Assembly: GCF_051622035.1 (NCBI RefSeq)
Contig: NC_135365.1
Location: 26,660,001-26,724,000 of the forward strand
Direction of reading: 5' to 3'
DNA length: 64,000 nucleotides
DNA from: Arctopsyche grandis
Taxonomy: Eukaryota; Arthropoda; Insecta; Trichoptera; Hydropsychidae
The translations under genes were made by a program, and so were the position numbers. Shown here piece after piece: positions 46,091 to 58,010 of the stretch. The notes under the pieces are model-generated. The model saw only the letters and a list, made by a program, of their open reading frames with translations. It was not told where the DNA came from and did no database searches. Numbering within the stretch: position 1 is the stretch's first letter; every line of letters begins with the position of its first letter.

Positions 46091-47275
46091 ATCAAGCTTT
46101 ATAAATATATTTTTGTAGTTAATTTAAACGTAATTAAATCATTTACATATATTAATTAATAATACACGAATGTTCAAAATTGTTATTAAAATGAAAAAAA
46201 GAATAATAAATAATAAAGAATTTTTTATTTGACACCCAAAGTATAACGCTTGAAATAACAACCTTCTTAATTTTGTTTGCGAACTTGAAAATAATAGCAT
46301 GACCGAGATCCTTTGTATATGGAAACGATGAGTCTTACTTAAAAAGCTGAAACAATACTTTTTTTTGTATAAGTACATTGTATTTTTTTGTCGGTAGGAA
46401 TAATCAGTCCAATAAAAAAGGTTAAATGATTTTATGAAATTAACCGTCAAAATATTTTCCTAAGCACTTTCTATAGACATCTATATATTCTAAATAAAAC
46501 TAATAAAAAAATTCCGCTCTATTTGTAAAAAACTATTTTTTTTTATAAATTACATAGATGTCTCAATATATTTCTACATATTGTCAATTGAATATGTTCT
46601 TGTTCTTGAAGAAAATTCTCTAAATCATTTTTCTTCAAACAATGCAAAAATGTAAAATTTATATTATATTACACTATTTTATTGATTCTATGTGCAAGTG
46701 CATATTATCTCGTTGTTTTCTAATAGTACTAAGATTCATGGATAGCTTTTCGAAAACGTACATATCTATTTTACAAATAAATCGGGGAAAAATTTATTTA
46801 AAAGAAATAAACAATAGAATGAAACAGTTTAATATATTTCCGAAATATTCAAATGTGAAATTTGCATTGAATGCATTTAATCAAAATAACCAAACCATTA
46901 TTCTTGATTTTCAATTTGACACGCATACATAATTAAGGAACGTTTCAATTAAAATAATCAAACAAATTAAATTTTATTTTCCAATATCATTATTTATTTA
47001 TATCATTTGTAAAAAAATCCTAACACGTTTACTATACAGAGAGATTATTAAACACAAACAATAAGTATGATCACATTTATTTATTGCGCGCTATATACAT
47101 AAAATAACACGACGAGAACAAGAAGAAGAAAAATTACATAGATATAGCAAAATTATTCAAATGTATTCTACATATATGTTTATAAATTATTTATATATAA
47201 AATTGTCGAGCATTAAATTATTAAATATACATACATACATAGAGAAACAATATACAATCAATGATTATTATAGTA
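46091..47275. other. Intergenic region between convergent P450-B and CYP4G
   Basis: Very AT-rich. Minus-strand AATAAA candidates for CYP4G are at 47076-47085. A 96-aa plus frame (46642-46932) and a 103-aa minus frame (46450-46139) show no domain. No mobile element recognised. Confidence 0.5.
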
Positions 47276-50200
47276 TTAATTCGCTACTTTAGTTCTTTTG
47301 CGTTGCTCCAAACGCACCCTGAAGCCTTCCTCTCGTTTCAGAATGATATCAGCTTGCAATCTGAACTCGTTTTCGCTCAAATCAGAATACACACGGAAAT
47401 TCCTCATAATAGTCGACAGGATGATCTTCAGCTTCAACATGGCGTATTTGCGACCTTTAAACATAATTTTCAATTAGAACAGTCAGACACAGGAGACACA
47501 GGATCTGAGACAAATGGAGGTGTAAACGTACCGACGCAACTCCTGGGTCCTGCTGAGAAGGGAACGAAAGCATAGTAGTGTCTGTTGGCGCATCTTTCCG
47601 GCAGGAAGTTGTCAGGATCAAAAATGTTGGGGTTTGGATAGATATCCTCACGTCTGTGGACTTTGTAAGTTCCGATTATGACAGTACAACCAGCTGGGAT
47701 AGTAAGGTCGCTCGATTCTGAAACATATTTCCATATTATTATGCTGCTTATGAGAAAGTCCTAGAAGTACACCTGGACTAATTGTATCCTGATTAAATGT
47801 GATCATCAAAAAAAGCTACTTACTTAGACGTACATCTTCTTTCAGCTCCCTGGCGATGACTGGCACAGGTGGGTACATTCTCAAAGTCTCCATCAAGCAC
47901 CTCTCCAAGTATTTCATCTCGAGTGTGTCCTGGAACGTAGCAGGTCGGTCAGAGTCTCCGAAAATTTGATCCAGCTCTTCGATGACTTTGTCCTGGATGC
48001 TTTGATGGACTCCCATCAAAGACAGGAAGAAGCTGCTGCCAGCTGCAGTCGTGTCGTGTCCCTAGAAAGTTATTTACTTATAAATGATTCCATTAAATGA
48101 TAACACATGTGATGATCTTTAGAAACAGCATATGCATACGAAACATTACCTCAAACATGATAGTATCCACTTGTTCCTTGATTTCAGTGTCTGTGATCAG
48201 TACGCCATTCTGGGAGCTTTCCAACAGCAAATCCAAGAAAGCCAACCTCTTCTTCTCGCCAATGTCGTTGTCATCGACGTCTAGATCATCCTTAAGTCCT
48301 GAAGACTGTCCGTAAGACAGTCCTTCGATTACAGTCTTGTCCTTCATGGATTTTTCTTTAGCTTCGGCGGCTTCTTCCCTCTTCTGGTTTTCGGCTAAAA
48401 TGGCACTGGAGTGAGGACGCTGACCTTTAGCGAACTCTTCCTTCTTCCTTTTGATGACCTAAACCATTCATTTGATATAATTATTAGTACTTTTATTAAA
48501 ACACTAGATACAATTGAACTTGTAGTAGTTTTAAAGTCCTAAGATAAAAGCATGAGACAAGTCATGGGTTATAAGAATATTATATCAAACTTTCTTGGAA
48601 ACTAAGTAAATTCTGTTATGAGACATAATACTTATAAACACGTTGTTTCAACTCTGATGTTATTTCTATTACTTCCATTAATTCATATGACTTGTTTACG
48701 ATTATAAGGATCATGCTCTGAGCACGGTATGTAAATTGTAAATTTAATGTTTTTCAATCAATGCAAAATTGCAACGTAACATCATCGAGAATCATGCATA
48801 ATTTGCCAGGGACGTTCAATTCAGAGGCAAATCAGTCAATTGTGGATTTTATACACATTGGACAACTGTTGGGTCGTTTTAACTTAGATAGGTATTCCGA
48901 TTTCGCTTTTGTGAAATTTAAAATTCCGCACACGTTGCACATTTTCAATAAGCGATATTCCGTTTTGAAAACTTATTTTTCGAGTCACGAACTCCTTATG
49001 TGGTACTTTGGCTCACGCGAATCATCTAAGTATGTACACAGCTAATGCGACTCGTATTCGATCTTACAAATCTCGAATAGATGTGTTATGTATAAAGTAC
49101 ACATTGTTTAGGCACACATTGGGCCAAAACGGAACCTGTGCTTGGAATAAAATAGTGTGAAGCAAGAGTAGTGCTGTTAAAATTGAAATGTGATGATTTC
49201 TACCTTAAATACATATATCAAAAGTGTCTCATCGTCAATCGAACCTAACTATTGTGAGTAATTTGTTGACATCCAATAATTTTATTTTATGCATATAAAA
49301 ATAGACTTATCAAGTATAATCAATGATTGATACTAAGTAAATATAAAATATCTCATAATGTCAATAGATAAAATTAAGCTAAAAAATGTCATTAAATTAT
49401 AAATAGTGAAACAAAAAGTCCTTGCATAATGTTGATACATTTTTCTGTCATAGTTTTGGGAATGTAAATATGGCTATGTTTATCTTTTCAAGGGATTTTT
49501 TTCCCGTGTAAAAGTTTTTCAGTGTGTTTATTTTTCTAATGCCAATTATAATATTACGTGTTTGGCTAAATTCATGTATAATAGGATGGTAAAAAAATGT
49601 TAAAAATACATAAACTTAGCAAATAAAAAGAGCGGAGATTTATTAAAAGCTTGTTTTTTCACAAAGTTGTCGAGATATTGACCATTTATTTAATGAGAGT
49701 TCAGCTTTTTTTTTTCTTACTAATATTGACTATGGAAATAATAATTATGATGTTGGTTAAAATCATCATAATATTGTAATGACATACATATATATACATA
49801 TATTCAGGGCTTTTCCATGTAACGCGGTGGAACGGCGTTCTTTATTCTCGGCATTTTTTATGCTTCAAACGAATGTTTTATATAATACAATTTGAAAATA
49901 ATTTTTTTTAATAAAAAATTTGACAAGAATTGAGTTCCGGCACCTTTTTTTTTCAAAAAAAAAAAAAACCGTGCATATATTTAACTAAGCAACAAAAATA
50001 ATTGCCCGAGTGGAGGCTAATCAATCTTTATTAAGTTAACCCACTATATTCGAATATGATAATGATTTTTGTTGGATTTCTCTATTTTAAGAGATATGAG
50101 TAGAGGTAGGATAGTCACAGTGCTATCCATTGTTGTAAATCTTTTGTAAAAAAGGTTCGGCAAACCTTTAACAATGCATTTACAACCTTTGAACAATACG

Positions 50201-52304
50201 CGGCACCTTCTGGGTCCGGTGACTAGATATGAGCGTTTAAAAAAATAGGAAATTTTTACGGTCTTTTATTCAAAATATGGTATTGCTGTGCCGAAAGTAA
50301 GTATTGGAACCAATAGTCAGGTGCTTTTTCTATTGATTGTGATTTTTATTGCTTTAAAATACGTATACGGTGCCAGTAATGTCGGCGCGGTTATGTCGGG
50401 ACATTTATTGACCGAACGGTTTTGACTGGACACCAAATAAAGATACATACGTATTATTAACTCTCAAAATCTATATATATAAAATTGAATGTATGCTGTG
50501 TGTCTCGTTTAGGCTCCTAAACTACTGAACCGATTACGATGGAACTTTCAGAATTTGTTGTATGCATGTCCGGGAAGATTACTGTGAAAAAAATCGCCCA
50601 AAAACGAGAACGGAAACGGGAATGAGTGTCATTGCAACGCAACAATTTCAAATGTGTTTTCAGCCTGCATTTTTCCGACAAATGGGAACGGGAACGAGAA
50701 TGAGAACGGGAACGAGAACGGGAATTGCATGCGTTATTGTGGCATTGCAACGCAAACTGGATTCAGCTAGTATATTAATAAAAATAAAGAAAGGATTTAA
50801 CTCAGAAAGAAGTGGAATAATAATAATGGAAAGGTCAATAATAGATCAAGACTGATCGCCATGTAAAGAAATTACTTCTTTTGGATGTACATATGTATGT
50901 TTGAATATATGTACATAGCTTTGCAAAGATCATATATTCAGAAGAAGAAAAAAAATCATCGAAAACACAAGTTATAGATTTTAGATCACTTTTAGATCAA
51001 GTCCAGTTCTGAGACATGTTTTGAACTTTGTTCCGATTTAACCATAGCCATTCTCTTTTTTGATTGTTATTTAATACTAGTGTTGTGCCTTTTGATTTCA
51101 ATGGGAGGTTTCGAAAAGGAATTGAAACACGAATAAAAATAAAGTTATATATAGTATAATGTATAATGTAAGGTAATTTATAGGCGCACGCAATATTAAT
51201 CGTAATATAAGTGGCACATTATACACTTAGCAATCCAACCCGTTCGATATGATGAATGAATGTGTTTGTGTATGTGCCCTGAGGGCTTCGCCCCCCGCTC
51301 CCCCGACGCCTTCAGCGGCCTGGAGACTTCGCCCCCTGCGCCCCCCGACGCCTCTGGCACCCTGGGAGCTTTGCCCTCAGGGCCCCCGTCCGAGACGTCC
51401 CAGCGCAAATGTGAACGCGCTCGTCACCCCCCCCCCGCTCTTCCCGTTGTCTCGATTACTCGGCTGTGATTGGTTCCCCATACTGGTTGATCGTCCGAAA
51501 CATACAGACATATGTACATACATACATATTTAGCGACAGTCGGTTTTTATATATATTATACTATAGAAAAGTGTACCTTTTTGGTGAGGCCGTGGATGAT
51601 GTCGAGCAACTTGGTCTGGTTCTTGGCATACTTGGTCATATTGAAGAGGATATCCGGCCTGAGCCAAAACTTGGTGTGCCTCAGATGGAGAATGTCGCAC
51701 ATCTTCATGACCGCCATGGCGTATTCGAAGCCGCTCTTGTCCTGGGTCGATTTGCTAACACCCATCGCCGTTTCTAAAACCATAAAACGTCACTTTATTA
51801 TTTTGTCTTTATGGGAAGGACGTTCCGGCACGTCCGCGTCATATCGACAGGTTTTCTTGTGGGGCACGTGACCCGCGTTGCGCAAATTTGCATTCCACTA
51901 CTCGTATGTATGTATTGACACTGCTGGTACAATATGTACTGCCATTTTATTGGCAGTAAGAGTAAGTGAGCACTCGGTGAGTGAAAGTTGATGCAATCCC
52001 GTTCAATTTACCACAGTTTCGTATTCATATCTGGTATGGCCTGGCGAGGTGTGCGTCAAGTGCACAGGGCTGTGCAATTCGATGCATGCAATGAAAAGGG
52101 CGATGTCTGTTTTTGTATACAGTTGCATTTTAAAATGATCGCATTATTATACATTGTATTTAGAAAAGTATGATTCTATTGATAAATATCAAATTAATAT
52201 TCATCGACTGATTATTACGTCTATTGATCCATTTAAAATGTAACTACGTATATTTTCAAATATAAATTTGATAGAAAAATTAATAAATGATTGAAGTACC
52301 AGCA

Positions 52305-52364
<60 letters not shown>

Positions 52365-55300
52365 TCAATTTTATAAAATTTGGCATTGAATTTCGATTTT
52401 ATTTTGTTTTTCTTTCTTTTCAAAATTCAATCATATGTATATGTATTCGATGGTTAAAAAGAGTACATATAAATTAATGAAAAAAATCAATAATATCTAA
52501 TATATAATTTCGAAAGAGATTTTGTATGTATGTAAATATGTATGTATTTTTGCTTGGGAATTTCTTAAACAATACAAAGTTTCTATGGTGACAATTCAAT
52601 TGGTTATATATATTATATTTTTTTCTATTCAAATAAATTTAATAAGAAAACAAATTAATATTTACTATTCGATTCGCAATGTTTGCGCTGTTTATATTAC
52701 AAATACTGAGCGAAGCCGGGTAAAACAACTAGTATTTTATATTTAAAAAGGCAAAATCGACATCTTTACATACATCTAGTAAAAAATAGGTTAGGTTTAT
52801 GAGTTATGTACATACAATAGTTCTCAATTAGGATGATAAATATAGATGATAACTTTATTTATTAAATTATTCATTATTTATTTAACCAGCATAATAGACT
52901 AGTGGTTAGCATATAATGCTTTGAACAGAGTGGTCACGGGTTCAAATCCCAATGGTTTCTGCTGGCCAGATCTTGGATTTGTGGTCTCTAGGTCGATCGT
53001 TTCCTATCAGAGTTTGCCAATTTATCTGATTTTTATTGAAACGGTTTCAACAAATTGGCAATCTTACCCATTTTCTCGCAAAATCTTGAGTTTTCAACAA
53101 TCTTGAATTTCGCTGAATTGTATAAAATGCTGCAAATTTACAAATTTGACCAATAGATGTCTCTGTGCATGTTAATTGATATGTATTTACTGAATTTGCT
53201 TGAATGAATTTGAAGCTTGTTAAAAATTGCAATACAAATTCATTGATTTTCAATTGATAGTTGAATATTTTTTAAATTAAAATATAATATTAATCAACGA
53301 AAGTCAATCCTAATGAAACTTTTAGACTAAATTACAGGTTTAAATTTTAAATGCTAAAAATTATATTATATAGAATATTCATTAAAATCTCAATCGATTA
53401 ATTCTTAAATGGTCTGTATTTATTTGGTCAGTAGCTTTGATTGATTTGGTCAGATAATATATGGTCTGTAAGTTGTATTATAGTTCACAGTAAGTTGTAT
53501 AAGTTGTATTACAGACTGCTTGACTATTACATGTTTGTTAAAAATGCTTAAAATAGTAAGCAACTTACTGGCCATTCATTTTTATCTATATACAGTACAC
53601 TATTGTCACTTAATCTTCGCAAAAGTTACTGACCATTCAATGAAAAAAACTGACCATTTAATTTTTTTTTAATTAATCAAAATATGTGATTTGGGCAGTA
53701 CAGTTGCATTTTTGTTTTTATACAAATTAAAATTGTACTTTTTTATTTTATTTTTATTTTAATCCATATATATAGATAGATATACTGTTAATATAAAACT
53801 GAAAAAGATCCTAGTATAATATTATTTCTACATATAGTCTACGATCAATACATTTACTATTAAATTTAATTGGAATCAATAAGCTTTCATTTTTAAATGT
53901 AACGAACTTTTATTGCATTTTTGACATTTGAAATACTAATAACAATATGTATTCAATCATTTTATCCCATAATGTACATCCTTGATGGTGTTTTGTCAGT
54001 TTCTGATGAAGATTACGTCTCGGTTCCTAATACAGAACCGACACCAGGAAGACCGTCAATATGATCGTAAACAAACTCGATTGTATGCACTCGGAAATTG
54101 ATTTATCACGTACGCGATTTTCCAGATGAATGATTGCGATTTAATAATACTGATCGGATAAAACAATATTGTCCCCGGCTGTGTAGAAATGGAAACGCAC
54201 TTTACGCAATCGTAGAGAGTGAGCTTTTTCCGGACAAAAGTAGGAAATGAAAGGAGCAAACTCCACGATATGGTGCGACTGGTTAAACCAGTTAAGACGA
54301 CTCTTTCAAGTGATAAACTTCATAAAGTGACGTAATTGAGTAAGTTTCATTTGCGTAGAAAACCAAGCGAATCAACACTTACGTGTGTTTATGTATTAAT
54401 TGTACACTCGGCTAGGTAAAGCGAGAAATTTCTTTCGAAGTGTGGAGTTTTCAATTTTACTTAGAATTGCGACCTGTGGTTTGTCAGAGCAATTAAAAAT
54501 AAATTATGTAAAGCGATTATCATACGACCTTTTGCAAATCGATATTGTGCCCTTGTTTGACCTTCAATGTTTACCATTTGATGGCAGACGACATTTCAGT
54601 ACAATTGCCATTATTCAGGTTGATAAATAAGGTGAGTCCATTATCAAGTGCACGCAATTTTAATTAGCACTTTAATAAGCTTTGAATTTGCATTCGGCCT
54701 AGGAATTATTGAAATCGTAATGTAACATAATATAAAGCATTTCATTACAAATACTGAATAGCAGACTTTAAATGGAGTTGAACTTAAATACACTAACTTG
54801 TAAGCCTCCTAAATGCACTTTATGTCTAAAACAATGTTTTACATTTAAAGAACTTTTCTAAATACGAAATTTTCTATTATGTACAATCAGTAATCCTGCT
54901 TCTCTGATAGTATAAAGAAAATATTGCAGGCTTAAAAATAAGGTCGAAAATACGCTATTGTAATATTAAAAGTAATGCTTTTTAATATAAAAGCTGATTA
55001 CACAGTTTTCATATTCGCGTAAAATATGCAATTTTTGGATTTACGAGGTTTACAAGTTATTGTAATGATGTATGATTTGATACGTAGAAGTTTTTTCTAG
55101 TATTTGTGTGAAAAAATATTTAACAATCAAAATTTCGTATGAAAGATTCGATTGAAATAAAATATAATAACATCAAAAACTGAATGGTGTTTATAATGTT
55201 TGCAAACACTTGATTTTAGTCCACAATAAAACATTGTCATTAAACTGAATTTCTAATTTTGAAATTAGCTGTAACTAATAAAAATATCAAACTTTCTATT

Positions 55301-57999
55301 TGTAATATTGAATTTACAATATTATATCACGTTATATTAAAATACAATACGATAATAATGCTACATTTATATCGACTAGCTTGACTTTGAAATTTCCCAG
55401 AAATGGTACATCAAGTATATAATTAAGTCAATACATTGTAGGTTTTTTACTGATGATTATAATCAAGCTCACATCTATCCCAATTACATATATGTATGTA
55501 AATAATTGAGCTAATTATATAATATATTCAGATTTTTAAAAAATTCAAAAAACTGCATACATACGTATATTCTTCATAGAGATATTTAGCAACACTTCTA
55601 TTTCAATGGTTCAAAATTTAAATCAAACATTCACATTTATATTTAGCGATTTTTAACGTAAAACTGACGGTTCATTTACAAACATAGAAGTATTCTGTTT
55701 TCAATAAAATCGACAAATTCAAATCACGATCGTTCTAATCTGGGTCATGTGCAAGTTTCGACACGTCATTGCGGCATAATTTATTTGTCACATTAAAAAT
55801 ATTGTGTAAAAACTCATTCAAAAAGTATTTCCCCGGTTTTTGAAAGAAATAAAGCATATTTTATTACAATTTTATACTAGTACTAAATGTTGATTAATTA
55901 AATTGTTGATTGGTAAAAAATAAAACGCAACTTCTATTGAGTAGCGATTTGAAGACTTTATAAATAACTTGCAAGGTTCAACTCAATTTTTGTATAATAT
56001 TATATCATTAGATATATGTATGTACCTACACAAGTGTGAAAAATCTCAATATAATTACGAGATTTGAACCACACAAACAGAAATATTAATATAAATAAAA
56101 CTGTACAATAAAAATAGCCTTGATAGGAGTATACCAAATCATCTCGAAGGACAATTCGTACAAAGAAGGACTATAGTTTATTTTAATAACAGTGCCGAGA
56201 GGACCAACAGAGTACCCACTTGAATGATTAGAAGCCTCCCAGTCAGGGGTGTGTACAAAACTTAATTCATTTAAATATATAAATACATACCTAGCAATAT
56301 CTCTACGGTGCATTCGCTCATGTAATCATGGCAGTCGAACGATTTTTGCCCTTCCTTTTTCAGCCTTTCGACCACTGCTTTAGAATTGGCGTTGAACAGG
56401 TCGATGAAACTCTTCAGCACATTCAGGTGGAAGGTGGGTGCGATCAATTTGCGATGAGATCTCCATTTGTGACCTGAAATCAAACCGTCAAGGAAAATCT
56501 TGTGCGTAGTGTGTGTACGTGAGTCGATTTAAATTGTAAATTGTCTCGATGTTGAGGTAAACTACAAGGAATCCTTGATCCGTTTAAAATATGTATGTGA
56601 TATGTCTATATGTGTGCTAATCAGCCGAGGAAATGCGTCGGAAAACTGGTTTTCCAGCGTCATCTCATTAGGCGACTCTCCACTTCTCCAACGCGTCATT
56701 CGATCGACTTTAAGCTGATTTTAATCAAAAGATGTGTAAGATTTTTAATAATAAGATTACCTACATAGTTACTAATAGGATAAAAATTTCAATAAAAACA
56801 GTACACAAAATTGACTCCACATTAAAATGTACATCGAAATAAAGCTTAAAACGAACCTGTACTAATCAAAAGTCCATTTCCGAGCCAAGGTTCGAAAAAT
56901 CTGTACTCCCTGGACTTGTCGATGTAAACTTGACTGCTCAATATAACTTCAACATCATCGGGATTAAACAGGAACACCGTGAGCCTAGGTCCGATCCATA
57001 GTTTGACAACATCTTTGAAGTCGAAGCTCTTTTTGTAGATTTTCGTGAAAATGCCTGCAAGTAAACGTCACATATAAATATGTACACAAAAAAGCGTAGA
57101 AGCAGTGTTTCGATTTAAATGTGTGAAAATTTATTGCATAAATGCATTTATAATTTATTGCGAAATTAACAAAACGGGTCGAAATTCTGAACAATGAGTC
57201 GGGTTAATCAGCGGGTTCAAATAAATTATATGCGTTTCATTTTTTTTTCAACAATTCACAATCAATATTCATGAAATTATGCAATTGTGTATATTACCCT
57301 GTGAATGTCACCGATTTAATGGTCATTATGCCAATTTCGTATTTAAAAATGATTAAATTTTACACGTGCATTACATCTTATATCATGTTTACTGCAAGCA
57401 TTGAAGTGTGTGATTGTTTTTTTCCGTTTTTACTTATGTATGTTTATTTAAGTCAAAAAATCCGCAATGATTTTGATGAAACATTATCATAACATTATCT
57501 TGCTCACAAAAATCATTTATATCTTAGTAATTCGTTAGACTTTGAGACTTGCAGTCAGTCCGCAGTATTGCTTCAAAGTTTTAGACAGATTAGTATAACA
57601 CATCTTAAGAAGAGTACTGATGAGGATAGATTTCACAAAGGATCATTCAATTATCATTCACAAGGATCATTCATATCAGTGAATAATCAAATTTCACAAG
57701 GATCATTCACTGATAAGGAACATCTCTTCTGTATTACCTTATTACTAATATGTTGTTAACAACGCTTTTACATATATAAGCTTGAACTTACTATGAGCCG
57801 AGCCGGTGAACTCCAGAGCGTTTCCAACTATGGGGAATCCCGGTGGTCCTGGAATTTTTTCGGCCAATTCTAACAGATGTCTTCTGGATATCTTCCAGTA
57901 AACATACCACAAAATCATCGTGGGCAACAGCAACATGTAGAAAACATTGGTCGCCGTGATGGAGCTGGTGGGAGCCAACATCTCGGGGGATGTACCCAT
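47276..57999 (-). CDS. CYP4G: Cytochrome P450 CYP4G (cuticular hydrocarbon oxidative decarbonylase)
   Basis: Eight coding exons (minus): 57999-57792, 57054-56857, 56473-56291, 51773-51577, 48458-48150, 48061-47824, 47717-47532, 47454-47276; 1698 nt, 565 aa, typical CYP4G length. Membrane segment at about 18-35, then [29 protein letters not shown] and [15 protein letters not shown] lie in the C-helix region. Exon 5 holds the extra segment between helices G and H that marks CYP4G (about residues 275-320, with [18 protein letters not shown]). GHDTT is at 366-370, ETLR at 423-426, and FSAGPRSC with Cys505. All junctions are GT-AG and in phase. Known role of the subfamily: conversion of long-chain aldehydes to hydrocarbons in oenocytes for waterproofing and pheromones. 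The acceptor TTTTTAG just before the 11-nt leader (58010-58000) shows a 5' UTR intron. Introns of 3.1 and 4.5 kb hold mobile elements. Confidence 0.96.
50101..50225. mobile_element. hAT-like MITE, copy 3 (125 bp), in CYP4G intron 4
   Basis: TAGAGGTAGGATAG ... GGGTCCGGTGACTA, flanked by a perfect 8-bp duplication GATATGAG (50093-50100 and 50226-50233). Same family as 15236 and 23962. Confidence 0.88.
50470..50770 (+). mobile_element. Non-autonomous Helitron, copy 2, in CYP4G intron 4
   Basis: Begins TCTATATATATAAAATTGAA after A and ends CTAG before T, the Helitron rule of insertion between A and T. A 3' subterminal hairpin TGCGTT/AACGCA precedes the end. The interior holds an expanded GGGAAC/GAGAAC hexamer tract (about 50690-50722). 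It matches the inverted copy at 10194-10484. Confidence 0.85.
51240..51480. repeat. Strongly G+C-rich block in CYP4G intron 4
   Basis: Repeated GGCTTCGCCCCC, GAGACTTCGCCCCC and GAGCTTTGCCCTC units and a run of C at 51426-51436 in otherwise AT-rich intron. Similar units recur at 63464-63550. Frames on both strands are Pro/Ala-rich translations of the repeat and are not supported as genes. Origin unknown. Confidence 0.5.
52307..52358. repeat. (AT)26 microsatellite
   Basis: Uninterrupted AT dinucleotide run of 52 bp in CYP4G intron 3. Confidence 0.97.
52700..52732 (+). mobile_element. Helitron 3' end (5' boundary not found)
   Basis: ACTGAGCGAAGCCGGGTAAA, then ACAACTAG followed by T. This is a typical Helitron 3' terminus (CTAG before T). 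The upstream extent is unclear; the preceding 300-400 bp may belong to it. Confidence 0.5.
52889..53200 (+). mobile_element. tRNA-derived SINE, best-preserved head
   Basis: A box TAGACTAGTGGTTAGC, B box GGGTTCAAATCCC (52896-52951), then the shared core AGGTCGATCGTTTCCTATCA, GTTTGCCAATTTATCTGATT and TTGAAACGG, then a different AT-rich tail. It lies in CYP4G intron 3. Confidence 0.8.
53201..56290. other. CYP4G intron 3, remaining part, nothing recognised
   Basis: AT-rich intron. 54000-54650 is less AT-rich with some CG dinucleotides and 67-76 aa frames on both strands, none recognised. Confidence 0.4.
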
Positions 58000-58010
58000 T
58001 TTTGAACAGC

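Noticed and set aside
48097-48315. 72-aa plus frame inside CYP4G exon 5
   Set aside because: Antisense shadow of a real exon.
50517-50750. Arg/Ser-repeat protein on the minus strand
   Set aside because: The repeat is the translation of the GGGAAC/GAGAAC tract inside a Helitron.
51249-51533. Pro-rich protein frames in the G+C-rich block
   Set aside because: Frames exist on both strands over the same repeat; the composition explains them.
52201-52386. Frame with an Ile/Tyr repeat
   Set aside because: Translation of the (AT)26 microsatellite.
52896-52960. tRNA gene (A and B boxes present)
   Set aside because: Followed directly by the SINE core, and no proper acceptor-stem pairing is visible. 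It is a SINE head, as are 4702-4772, 11344-11403 and the two at 26.4 and 26.9 kb.
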